Assembly (NCBI GenBank): GCA_050943335.1
Contig: JBMNOZ010000004.1
Span: forward strand, 1 to 64,000
Length of the DNA: 64,000 nucleotides
Direction of reading: 5' to 3'
DNA from: JBMNOZ01 sp050943335
Lineage (GTDB): Bacteria; Bacillota; Desulfitobacteriia; Desulfitobacteriales; Syntrophobotulaceae
How positions within the stretch are numbered: position 1 is the stretch's first letter; each line of letters starts with the position of its first letter. Below, in pieces: positions 50,232-57,672 of this stretch. The position numbers and the translations under genes are program-made. The notes beneath the pieces are model-generated. The model saw only the letters and a list, made by a program, of their open reading frames with translations. It was not told the origin of the DNA and made no database searches.

Positions 50232-50381
50232 TAAATATTTTGTTTAAAAAGAGGATTATTTGTCTTTGGTCTCGAAATTATTTATTAAAATTATTAATTG
50301 AAGTTTAGAGATAATATTGTTTTAGATCAGGATACATAGCCTGAATACGATAGGATTTGATAAAGAGAGGCAGGGTGAAAA

Positions 50382-51440
50382 ATGCTGGAATTCGTTCAAG
50401 AAGATATTCAATTTGCCCGGATAAAAGTTATCGGGGTTGGGGGCGGCGGTAATAACGCTGTCAACAGAATGATTTCTGCCGGCTTAAAAGGGGTGGAGTT
50501 TATTGGTATTAATACAGATGCTCAGGCTTTGCAGATGTCCAGAGCGTCTGAAAAGATACAAATTGGAGCAAAGCTTACGAAAGGGCTAGGAGCCGGGGCC
50601 AACCCGGAAATCGGTCAAAGTGCAGCTGAAGAGAGCAGGGATGAGATTGCCAAGGTTCTGCTCGGCGCGGATATGATCTTTGTGGCTGCTGGGATGGGCG
50701 GGGGAACCGGGACTGGAGCTGCCCCTGTTGTTTCGGAAATTGCCAAGGAAATCGGGGCTTTGACTGTGGGTGTGGTAACAAGGCCTTTTTCCTTTGAGGG
50801 AAGAAAAAGGGCTATGCAGGCCGAAAGGGGTATTTTAGAGCTTAGGGAGAAGGTAGATACCCTAATAACAATTCCCAATGACCGGCTTTTACAGATTATC
50901 GACAAGCACACCACCATTCAAGAAGCTTTTGCTATCGCCGACGATGTTTTGCTCCAGGGAGTCCAGGGAATATCAGATTTAATAACTATTCCAGGCCTGA
51001 TAAATTTGGACTTTGCCGATGTCAAGACAATTATGGCCGAGACAGGTTCGGCTCTTATGGGAATTGGACAGGCTTCGGGCGAGAACCGGGCTGTGGAAGC
51101 TGCTCGGAGAGCTATTTCCAGTCCTCTGCTTGAGACCTCCATTGAGGGAGCTAAAGGGGTGTTATTGAACATCACTGGCGGACCGGATCTAACTTTAATG
51201 GAAGTTAACGAAGCCTCGGAAATAGTTGCTGAAGCCGCAGATCAGGATGCTAATATAATTTTCGGCTCAGTTATCGATGAAAATTTTAAAGATGATATTC
51301 GGGTCACGGTTATTGCCACCGGGTTTGAACAGGAAACAGGACAGAAAAAATCTAAGAGCAACAAGGAAACACCCGGAGCGAAAACAAATAATCCCTTTTT
51401 AGATAACGTTGATATCCCGAGCTTTTTAAAATATAAATAA
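50382..51440 (+). CDS. ftsZ: Cell division GTPase FtsZ
   Basis: FtsZ polymerises into the Z ring. The 352-residue protein carries KVIGVGGGGNNAVNRMI near 14, the tubulin signature GGGTGTGAAPVV near 106, the NDRLL block near 166 and FADVKTIM, and ends with the conserved peptide DIPSFLKYK that binds SepF/FtsA/ZapA-type partners. GAGAGGCAGG precedes ATG 50382. The 150-base gap upstream is AT-rich and may hold a promoter. A strong terminator follows. Confidence 0.97.
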   Translation: MLEFVQEDIQFARIKVIGVGGGGNNAVNRMISAGLKGVEFIGINTDAQALQMSRASEKIQIGAKLTKGLGAGANPEIGQSAAEESRDEIAKVLLGADMIFVAAGMGGGTGTGAAPVVSEIAKEIGALTVGVVTRPFSFEGRKRAMQAERGILELREKVDTLITIPNDRLLQIIDKHTTIQEAFAIADDVLLQGVQGISDLITIPGLINLDFADVKTIMAETGSALMGIGQASGENRAVEAARRAISSPLLETSIEGAKGVLLNITGGPDLTLMEVNEASEIVAEAADQDANIIFGSVIDENFKDDIRVTVIATGFEQETGQKKSKSNKETPGAKTNNPFLDNVDIPSFLKYK

Positions 51441-51508
51441 TTTTTTCTTTGCAAGTAAATAAAGTAAATCCAATTTCAAGCTTCGCGATGGGCTTAAGAC
51501 ATTATCAA

Positions 51509-51544
51509 CCAGAATACTGCTAATATTGCAGATTCTGGTTTTTG
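51509..51544 (+). terminator. Intrinsic terminator of ftsZ/dcw operon
   Basis: CCAGAAT-A-CTGC with GCAG-ATTCTGG on the other side (51509-51538) and a T5 tract after it. A long, nearly perfect stem. Confidence 0.8.
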
Positions 51545-51576
51545 TTTACCAAAAAAATAGGCTTTAAGCCAACGCA

Positions 51577-51611
51577 TTACGACAGGATTTGTTCGGTCCT
51601 CAAGTTATAAT
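51577..51611 (+). promoter_or_regulatory. Candidate spoIIG promoter with 0A box
   Basis: TATAAT at 51606-51611 lies 39 bases before spoIIGA. TTACGACA at 51577-51584 is the reverse of TGTCGTAA, one mismatch from the Spo0A box TGTCGAA, and lies about 22 bases before the -10. In Bacillus the spoIIG promoter has a 0A box over a displaced -35 in the same layout. Confidence 0.5.
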
Positions 51612-51649
51612 ATGTTCCTGAGAAAAGTTCAGTCTGAAAGGGCTCGGGT

Positions 51650-52552
51650 ATGATTTACCTGGACATTGTCCTCCTTGTTAATGCGGGAATGGATGCTTTC
51701 ATCTTACTGTATACCGCTTACTTGCTTCGCCGAAAAGTCAAGGTCCTAAATATTCTACTAGCCGTAGCTTTGGGCGAACTCCCCGTTCTATTAATTATTT
51801 TCGATTCTTCAGTTTTAGTTTCCCTATCCAAAGTTCTAATTCCACCAGCCATGGTAAAAATTGGTTTAAGCACTAAGGGGATTCACGGCTTGCTCAAAGG
51901 CCTGCTCTATTTTAGTTTACTCACTGCTGTCTGCGGGGGGATCTTTTATGCCTTTGCTGGCTGGATCGGCTTAGAAGTGGGTCAAGGAGAGTTTATCTCA
52001 ATGGCTCAGCTCTGGATATTTCCTCTTATTATACTTTTGGCAATTGGAGGTCAGCAGCTTTGGGAAAGAATTCGAAAGGCGAACTTGATTTTAGATAATA
52101 TTCTCTACGACGTAGAACTATCTTATGACGGTGAAAAGAGCCTAAAGATTAAAGCTTTGTTGGATACAGGTAACAATTTAAGAGATCCTTTAATCGGCAC
52201 ACCGGTTATGATCATGGAAGAAAAAATAGCGGCGCAGATTTTGCCGGAAAAAATCAAAGTATTTTTAGACACGCCCTGGCAAGATAACCCTAACCCCTGG
52301 AGTTTTATCTGGAACGACGAAGAGTACGCTCTGCAAAGTTTAGTTTTTATTTCGGCCAAAGGGATTAGCGGCCATACTTGGTTACCGGGTATTAGAATGA
52401 GCAAAGTGAAAATAAGTCAGGGGGAAAAGCAGTGGGAACAGGGAGTTACAGTTGCTTTAGTGCCTCAGGTTCTCAATACGGAAAACAAATACCAAGCCCT
52501 ATTGCATCCAGAGCATGTCCAGAAGCTAATTGAGAAGGAGGAGATAGCCTGA
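51650..52552 (+). CDS. spoIIGA: Sporulation sigma-E processing protease SpoIIGA
   Basis: SpoIIGA is the membrane aspartic protease that removes the pro-sequence of sigma-E after a forespore signal. The 300-residue product has five membrane helices in its first half and a cytoplasmic half with the active-site motif ALLDTGNNLRDPL (Asp near residue 173). It overlaps sigE at TGATG. The gene pair shows that this organism can make endospores. Confidence 0.95.
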   Translation: MIYLDIVLLVNAGMDAFILLYTAYLLRRKVKVLNILLAVALGELPVLLIIFDSSVLVSLSKVLIPPAMVKIGLSTKGIHGLLKGLLYFSLLTAVCGGIFYAFAGWIGLEVGQGEFISMAQLWIFPLIILLAIGGQQLWERIRKANLILDNILYDVELSYDGEKSLKIKALLDTGNNLRDPLIGTPVMIMEEKIAAQILPEKIKVFLDTPWQDNPNPWSFIWNDEEYALQSLVFISAKGISGHTWLPGIRMSKVKISQGEKQWEQGVTVALVPQVLNTENKYQALLHPEHVQKLIEKEEIA

Positions 52553-53277
52553 TGTTTCCAATTTCAAAGGTCACCGCCCTAATAAAAAAATGGATATTGT
52601 TTTTTATTTTCAATTTTCAAAGAATTAAAGAGATTTTTTATGTCGGCAGCAGTGAAGCCCTGCCCCCGCCTCTAAGTCTTGATGAAGAAGAAAACCTTAT
52701 TAGGAGGCTGGAAAAGGGGGATCTCTCAGTAAAAGACACATTAATAGAACGCAATTTAAGACTCGTAGTTTACATATCAAGGAAGTTTGAAAACACCGGT
52801 ATAGGAATTGAAGATCTCGTTTCTATCGGCACTATCGGTTTAATTAAAGCGGTCAATACTTTTGACCCCACGAAAAGAATAAAGCTTGCTACTTATGCCT
52901 CTCGCTGCATTGAAAATGAGATTCTGATGTATTTACGGAGAAATAACAAAATTAGATCAGAAATATCATTTGATGAACCCTTAAACATTGATTGGGATGG
53001 GAATGAACTCCTTCTCTCCGATGTTTTAGGAACGGACAATGATATTATTTCCAGACCCCTTGAGGAAGAAGTAGATAAACATTTATTAAAATTAGCAATG
53101 TCCAGCTTAACGGAGCGGGAAAAGCTGATCATGGAACTAAGGTTTGGGATGGGGGGAGTTAAAGAAAAAACCCAAAAAGAAGTAGCTGATCGCCTCGGTA
53201 TTTCCCAATCCTATATCTCCAGATTGGAGAAAAAGATTATTCGTCGCTTACGCAAAGAGTTTGTTCGTTTGCAGTAA
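52552..53277 (+). CDS. sigE: Pro-sigma-E sporulation sigma factor
   Basis: Sigma-E directs the early mother-cell programme. The 241-residue protein starts with a hydrophobic pro-sequence (KKWILFFIFNFQRIKEIFYVGSSEALP), cleaved by SpoIIGA within the first 30 residues. Sigma regions 2 (NLRLVVYISRKFENTGIGIEDL, FDPTKRIKLATYASRCIENEI) and 4 (LTEREKLIMELRFGM, TQKEVADRLGISQSYISRLEK) follow. All key regions are intact. Confidence 0.97.
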   Translation: MFPISKVTALIKKWILFFIFNFQRIKEIFYVGSSEALPPPLSLDEEENLIRRLEKGDLSVKDTLIERNLRLVVYISRKFENTGIGIEDLVSIGTIGLIKAVNTFDPTKRIKLATYASRCIENEILMYLRRNNKIRSEISFDEPLNIDWDGNELLLSDVLGTDNDIISRPLEEEVDKHLLKLAMSSLTEREKLIMELRFGMGGVKEKTQKEVADRLGISQSYISRLEKKIIRRLRKEFVRLQ

Positions 53278-53310
53278 ATTCTCTAAAACAAGTTTCAAAA
53301 ATAAGTTCTT

Positions 53311-53341
53311 GGAATAACTTAACCCCAGACCGGGAATACTC
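53311..53341 (+). promoter_or_regulatory. Candidate sigma-F/sigma-G promoter of sigG
   Basis: GGAATA (53311-53316), 15-base spacer, GGGAATACTC (53332-53341), resembling the sigma-F pattern GYATA-N15/16-GGNRANANTR with a weak first position in the -35 and a mismatch in the last base. It would give a start about 27 bases before sigG. Confidence 0.45.
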
Positions 53342-53374
53342 TCCACATAATTATCACCCGGAGGATATTTGTTC

Positions 53375-54148
53375 ATGGTCCTAAACAAAGTAGAAATTTG
53401 TGGCGTTAACACTTCAAAGTTACCGGTCTTAAGCGGTTCTAAAATGAAGGAGTTGTTTCTTAAGCTGCAAAACGGGGAGATCTCCGCCCGGGAGCAATTG
53501 ATTAGAGGCAATCTGCGTCTAGTGTTAAGTGTTATTCAGCGTTTTAGCAACCGCGGAGAACATGTAGATGATCTCTTTCAAGTGGGTTGTATAGGCCTAA
53601 TGAAAGCCATTGACAACTTTGATCTGGGCCAAAATGTAAAATTTTCTACTTATGCAGTACCCATGATTATTGGCGAAATTAGACGCTATTTAAGAGATAA
53701 TAACCCTATCAGGGTAAGCAGATCACTGAGGGATATTGCTTATAAAGCCTTACAAGCTAGGGATAAATTGGCTAGCGAGTGTTCCCGGGAACCGACGATT
53801 AAAGAGATAGCCGGCAAATTAGGGCTTTCCCAAGAAGAGGTAATTTTTGCTTTGGATGCTATTCAAGAGCCGGTGTCTTTGTTTGAACCGATCTATCACG
53901 ATGGCGGAGATCCGATTTATGTTATGGATCAGATCGGGGATGATAAGCAATCCGATAAAGTTTGGCTAGAATCAATCGCTATTAAGGAAGGTTTGGGCCG
54001 GCTTGGAGAGCGGGAAAAGAAAATAATATCCCTCCGCTTTTTTCAGGGCAAGACCCAGATGGAGGTTGCCGAAGAAATCGGGATTTCTCAAGCTCAGGTG
54101 TCCCGTTTAGAAAAGGCGGCTTTAAAAAATATGCGTAAACATGTTTAA
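53375..54148 (+). CDS. sigG: Late forespore sigma factor sigma-G
   Basis: Sigma-G runs late gene expression in the forespore. The 257-residue protein has the typical N-terminus NKVEICGVNTSKLPVL, the segment bound by anti-sigma factors SpoIIAB and Gin. Region 2 (NLRLVLSVIQRFSNRGEHVDDLFQVG), region 3 and region 4 (GKTQMEVAEEIGISQAQVSRLEKAAL) follow. ATG 53375 lies 8 bases after CGGAGGA; a TTG at 53369 is less suitable. It follows sigE by 97 bases, as in Bacillus. Confidence 0.97.
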   Translation: MVLNKVEICGVNTSKLPVLSGSKMKELFLKLQNGEISAREQLIRGNLRLVLSVIQRFSNRGEHVDDLFQVGCIGLMKAIDNFDLGQNVKFSTYAVPMIIGEIRRYLRDNNPIRVSRSLRDIAYKALQARDKLASECSREPTIKEIAGKLGLSQEEVIFALDAIQEPVSLFEPIYHDGGDPIYVMDQIGDDKQSDKVWLESIAIKEGLGRLGEREKKIISLRFFQGKTQMEVAEEIGISQAQVSRLEKAALKNMRKHV

Positions 54149-54189
54149 GCAGGGTGAGAGGCTATTTTTGATTACCCGTACCTTTCTTT

Positions 54190-54236
54190 AGAACTGTTGC
54201 TCGACCTTAAGTTTACAGGGCGGGGCAGTTCTTTTT
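54190..54236 (+). terminator. Intrinsic terminator of sigG
   Basis: AGAACTG (54190-54196) pairs with CAGTTCT (54226-54232) over a 29-base loop with some inner pairing, followed by TTTTT. Confidence 0.6.
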
Positions 54237-54333
54237 ATTATTGAAGAAAGAATAGCAATCAACTATAATTCTTAAGTGGACACTCATGATTGAACAGCCT
54301 CTTCAATAAACTAAAAGGAAGGGGGTCACTATC

Positions 54334-54591
54334 ATGAGAGTCTCGGAGCTGAGGGTTTTAGACGTTATTAATATTGAAGATGGAAGACGGTTAGGTCCGG
54401 TAATAGATTTAGATTTGGATTTAGAGAAAGGGGTTGTAAAGGGGATAGTAATTCTTTCCTCCCTGCGTTCGAAAGGTTTATTTAGCGGGGGGCGGAATGA
54501 AGATCTCTATATTCCATGGGACAAAATAATTAAATTGGGTGTGGATGTAATACTTGTCGATGGTCGGGATATCATTAGTCTCAGTTGTTAA
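54334..54591 (+). CDS. ylmC: YlmC/YmxH-family PRC-barrel sporulation protein
   Basis: An 85-residue PRC-barrel protein: MRVSELRVLDVINIEDGRRLG, then DLDLDLEKGVVKGIVI and LYIPWDKIIKLGVDVILVD. YlmC/YmxH proteins are common in spore formers and often follow sigG. Their job is not established. GAAGGGGG precedes ATG 54334. It stands alone between the sigG terminator and the HlyD-like gene. Confidence 0.88.
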   Translation: MRVSELRVLDVINIEDGRRLGPVIDLDLDLEKGVVKGIVILSSLRSKGLFSGGRNEDLYIPWDKIIKLGVDVILVDGRDIISLSC

Positions 54592-54638
54592 ATTCGGAAT
54601 ACAATGGGGTAAAAGGTCCTTAAAGAGGACGGAGAAAA

Positions 54639-55568
54639 ATGAGGAAAAATAAAAAGAAAACTAAAATTCTATTAGTTGTAATTATTCTCTTTTCGTTCGG
54701 CGTTCTGCTTTGGAATTACCGCCCTGTTTGGCTTGCTGGGAGCCTCTCCTTGATCACTGCGGGGGAAGGGTGGCTAAAACACGAAAAAGTTGTCCAAGCT
54801 GTCTTTGCTAACCAAGAGCAGGTTTTAGTTGCTCCGATTGAGGGGTATGTTCAAATAATTGGTGAAGGACAAAGATTCCGTTTAGGGGAAACCGTCGCTT
54901 TTATGACCCCTTCCGGCGTGCAAATGGGCGCTGGTGTTGAAAAAGTGGCTATAGTTGCTCCTGTTTCCGGATTGTTTTTCTCCGAGTGTGATGGTTTAGA
55001 ACAAATAATCACTCCGGAAAACTTTTTAAGTTTGGATTTAAAAGGATTACTAGACCAAGTTTCAAATTCTTCTAAAGAAGATAAGGATTCGTCCCCCTCG
55101 GACAGCGATTTAGTTGGTAAATACGCCCCGATTGGGAAGATAGTAAATAATTTATCTCCTAGTTGGATGTTTATTTATACGGAATCTCTTGCGGGTTTAA
55201 AGAAGGATTCGGTAACTAAGTTCTCCATTGACGGAGAAGACTATACAGGCAGAGTAATAAAATTATCTGAACAACCTAAGGGCGCCTTAGTGGAATTAAA
55301 TCAATATGTCATTGGAAGTGCCCAAGAGAGGATCAAAAGTGTTATTTGGAATTATAAACCCTCTACTAAAGGCCTGCTCGTTCCCTTAAGTGCGATATGC
55401 AGCAATGGTGACGTAAAGGGAGTTTATGTTGTTGAACGAGGTGTGGTTTGCTTTAGAAAAGTTGAGATCCTTGATTCCAACGAATTTCAAGCTTGTATCG
55501 AGGGTATACCGTCGGGTATAAAGGTTGTTACCAACCCGCGCAAGGGAATTGAGGGATTAAATTTATAA
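54639..55568 (+). CDS. HlyD-family membrane-fusion-type adaptor
   Basis: A 309-residue protein with a lysine-rich start, one membrane helix at about 9-27 and an extracytoplasmic part that resembles HlyD/RND adaptors: a barrel-sandwich half (LVAPIEGYVQIIGEGQRFRLGE), a second lipoyl-like strand set (VAIVAPVSGLFFSECDGLE) and a beta-barrel tail (LLVPLSAICSNGDVKGVYVV). No pump or ABC partner gene is adjacent. Its place between ylmC and ylmE recurs in Clostridia and suggests a link to division or sporulation; that is inference. Confidence 0.75.
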   Translation: MRKNKKKTKILLVVIILFSFGVLLWNYRPVWLAGSLSLITAGEGWLKHEKVVQAVFANQEQVLVAPIEGYVQIIGEGQRFRLGETVAFMTPSGVQMGAGVEKVAIVAPVSGLFFSECDGLEQIITPENFLSLDLKGLLDQVSNSSKEDKDSSPSDSDLVGKYAPIGKIVNNLSPSWMFIYTESLAGLKKDSVTKFSIDGEDYTGRVIKLSEQPKGALVELNQYVIGSAQERIKSVIWNYKPSTKGLLVPLSAICSNGDVKGVYVVERGVVCFRKVEILDSNEFQACIEGIPSGIKVVTNPRKGIEGLNL

Positions 55569-55639
55569 TTTCAAGCAGGGAATTTAGAATGAGTGTAGAA
55601 GAAATTAAAAGCATGTAAAAAGGGGATAACCGGCTGGAC

Positions 55640-56320
55640 ATGAAGGTAGCTGAAAACATCGAATTAGTCAAACAAAAGGTTAACGTTGCTCTTGAAAAAG
55701 CTGGACGCAAAGGACCAGTAAAAATTGTTGCGGTTTCTAAAACCGTCTCGCCAGAGAATATTCTTCAAGCCTATGAATACGGGCAAAGGGTTTTTGGTGA
55801 AAACAGAGTTCAGGAATGGCAAAAAAAATCTATTCTTCTTCCGAAGGACATTGAATGGCATCTTATCGGTCGCCTTCAAACCAACAAAATAAAATATCTC
55901 GATTCCAGGGTAACTTTAATTCACTCTTTGGATCGATTTCGCTTACTGGAAAGGCTCAATAGTGAGGGTCAAAAACGCGGTCTGATTTGGAAAACCCTGG
56001 TACAGGTCAATATTGCCAAGGATGATGCTAAAGCCGGTTTAGAGGTCGAGGAAGTCGGGGATTTTCTCCTGGCTGCTCGAGACTTTGATTTTGTTAAAAT
56101 AGAAGGCTTGATGACTATAGGACCGTTTGGAGTCGGTCAAGAGGAAATGAGAGGGTATTATAGAGAACTGCGTTACTTAAGAGATAAATTACAAAGCCAA
56201 GGACTTTGTGAGAACCTTTTTCATCTCTCGATGGGAATGAGCCAGGATTTTGAAATCGCAGTGGAAGAAGGAGCGACGTTAATACGAGTCGGTAGTGTAA
56301 TATTTGGAGAGCGAGCTTAA
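55640..56320 (+). CDS. ylmE: PLP homeostasis protein YlmE (YggS/PROSC family)
   Basis: A 226-residue, single-domain alanine-racemase-fold protein that binds pyridoxal phosphate and balances its supply; it has no known enzyme activity. The PLP lysine is K34 in IVAVSKTVSPEN; FGENRVQEWQKK, WHLIGRLQTNKIKYL, GLMTIGP and MGMSQDFEIAVEEGATLIRVG are family blocks. ATG 55640 has a weak upstream site. sepF follows after 59 bases. Confidence 0.94.
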   Translation: MKVAENIELVKQKVNVALEKAGRKGPVKIVAVSKTVSPENILQAYEYGQRVFGENRVQEWQKKSILLPKDIEWHLIGRLQTNKIKYLDSRVTLIHSLDRFRLLERLNSEGQKRGLIWKTLVQVNIAKDDAKAGLEVEEVGDFLLAARDFDFVKIEGLMTIGPFGVGQEEMRGYYRELRYLRDKLQSQGLCENLFHLSMGMSQDFEIAVEEGATLIRVGSVIFGERA

Positions 56321-56379
56321 AAGATTGGGATACATAAAAAAGTTTTCCGAAGAACACAAATTTATGAGGGGGGATTATT

Positions 56380-56916
56380 GTGGCCAAAATCTTAGATAAA
56401 TTTATAGGCCTAATGGGATTCGGGGACGATGACACCGATGGTGATTATTCCTCGGAACAAATAAGAGATGAGTATTCTGAAAAAGGCGAAAAATCATTCC
56501 AGGTTCTTAATTCGGGCGATAGCAGTGTCCGAAACCCTAAATTTAAGGAATCATATGTTCGGGAGTCGGTTCGAGAAAGCTCTTCCAAACGGAAACAAGC
56601 ACCGGTAGTAAGCATTCATACTCAAAAACAAGTGAGAGTTATGTTGGTGGAGCCTGTTTCTTTTGAAGAGGCTCAAGGAATTGCCGAACATTTAAAAGCC
56701 AGAAAATCCGTGATTCTAAATCTGGAAAGAACGGATCCTGACCTATCGCAAAGATTGGTGGATTTTGTCAGTGGGACAACCTATGCTTTAGGTGGAAACA
56801 TGCAGAAAGTTGGCAATGGAATATTCCTCTTTGTGCCGAACAATGTCGACATCAGTGGTGAATTTGCTTACCGAAACACGGAGCGGGATTTTACCTGGTC
56901 TAAAACTAATAAATAA
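56380..56916 (+). CDS. sepF: Cell division protein SepF
   Basis: SepF anchors FtsZ to the membrane and bundles its filaments; it can replace FtsA. The 178-residue product has an N-terminal amphipathic membrane helix (AKILDKFIGLMGF), an acidic and basic linker (about 18-85) and the SepF core (RVMLVEPVSFEEAQGIAEHLKARKSVILNLERTD, FVSGTTYALGGNMQKVGNGIFLFVPNNV, split). The start is GTG 56380 after GAGGGGGG. No ftsA is seen in the dcw cluster, which increases the likely importance of this gene. Confidence 0.95.
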   Translation: MAKILDKFIGLMGFGDDDTDGDYSSEQIRDEYSEKGEKSFQVLNSGDSSVRNPKFKESYVRESVRESSSKRKQAPVVSIHTQKQVRVMLVEPVSFEEAQGIAEHLKARKSVILNLERTDPDLSQRLVDFVSGTTYALGGNMQKVGNGIFLFVPNNVDISGEFAYRNTERDFTWSKTNK

Positions 56917-56948
56917 TACTTTTAACCTGTAATAGGGGGGTAATTATT

Positions 56949-57245
56949 ATTGCTGTAGTTTCCTGGATTTTTAAAATCTTAAGCATGGTAATCGTAATCT
57001 TGCAATGGTCAATTGTTATCAGAGCTTTTCTATCTTGGTTCCCCCATTTAGGGCAAAATCCTGTCGTGAGGATTATTTATGAGCTTACTGAACCTTTGCT
57101 AAAACCTTTCCGGCGGCTTAGAATCGGCGGAGCAGGGGCAATGATGGACTTATCGCCGCTTTTGGCTTTACTATCACTAATTGTGATTAGATATTTAATC
57201 ATTGACCAATTGTATCACTTCCTAATGCGCCATATGGCTTTCTAG
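56949..57245 (+). CDS. ylmG: YggT/YlmG-family membrane protein, probable ATT start
   Basis: A YggT/YlmG protein with two membrane helices, the SWFPHLGQNPV motif and the block YELTEPLLKPFRRL. The first ATG (56985) leaves only 17 residues before SWFP and has no ribosome binding site. Family members have about 28, which fits an ATT start at 56949, eight bases after AGGGGGGT, giving IAVVSWIFKILSMV as the first helix and 98 residues in all. It is downstream of sepF, as usual in the ylm cluster. Confidence 0.8.
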   Translation: MAVVSWIFKILSMVIVILQWSIVIRAFLSWFPHLGQNPVVRIIYELTEPLLKPFRRLRIGGAGAMMDLSPLLALLSLIVIRYLIIDQLYHFLMRHMAF

Positions 57246-57264
57246 AATTACAGGTGTTAAAAGG

Positions 57265-57291
57265 GCAGGACAGTAAATGTGCTGCTTTTTT
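57265..57291 (+). terminator. Intrinsic terminator of the ylm cluster
   Basis: GCAGGACA-GTAAA-TGTGCTGC, an 8-bp stem with one mismatch, then T6. Confidence 0.7.
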
Positions 57292-57370
57292 ATTCTTCTT
57301 CTAAGAGAGACTTTTCTTTTTCGCTAAAGTTTTATATAATTGGAAAAGAAAAAAATATGGTCAAAATAAT

Positions 57371-57596
57371 GATGAGGAGCATTCTTGTCGTAAACTTTTA
57401 AAGCGAGCAGGGTTGGTGGAAGCCTGTAAAGGGTCGAGAAGAAGAAATCACCTCGGAGTAGCTGGCTGAATATAGGAGTAAGCGGCTCGGTCGTTCCCGT
57501 TATCGAACAGAAAGGGGTTTGGCAATCCAGTTTTGCCAAGCAACAAAAGGTGGTACCGCGAGCAAACTCGTCCTTGGATTTCGGACGGGTTTTTTT
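57371..57596 (+). promoter_or_regulatory. T-box riboswitch controlling ileS
   Basis: This leader senses uncharged tRNA-Ile. The conserved T-box sequence AAGGTGGTACCGCG is at 57547-57560. The specifier codon ATC (57447-57449) sits in AGAAATCACC, matching isoleucine. The terminator CTCGTCC/GGACGGG with T7 is at 57567-57596, and TGGTACC provides the competing antiterminator. A TATAAT at 57335-57340 is the likely -10 element. Confidence 0.93.
57567..57596 (+). terminator. T-box terminator hairpin
   Basis: CTCGTCC (57567-57573) pairs with GGACGGG (57583-57589), followed by seven T. It is the off-state of the ileS T-box. Confidence 0.88.
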
Positions 57597-57672
57597 AGGT
57601 TTCTTAGAAAAATGCTTACCGGTTACACTCGGTAGAAAATAGGTAATACTATTTAGTAGGAGGTAAAAAACA

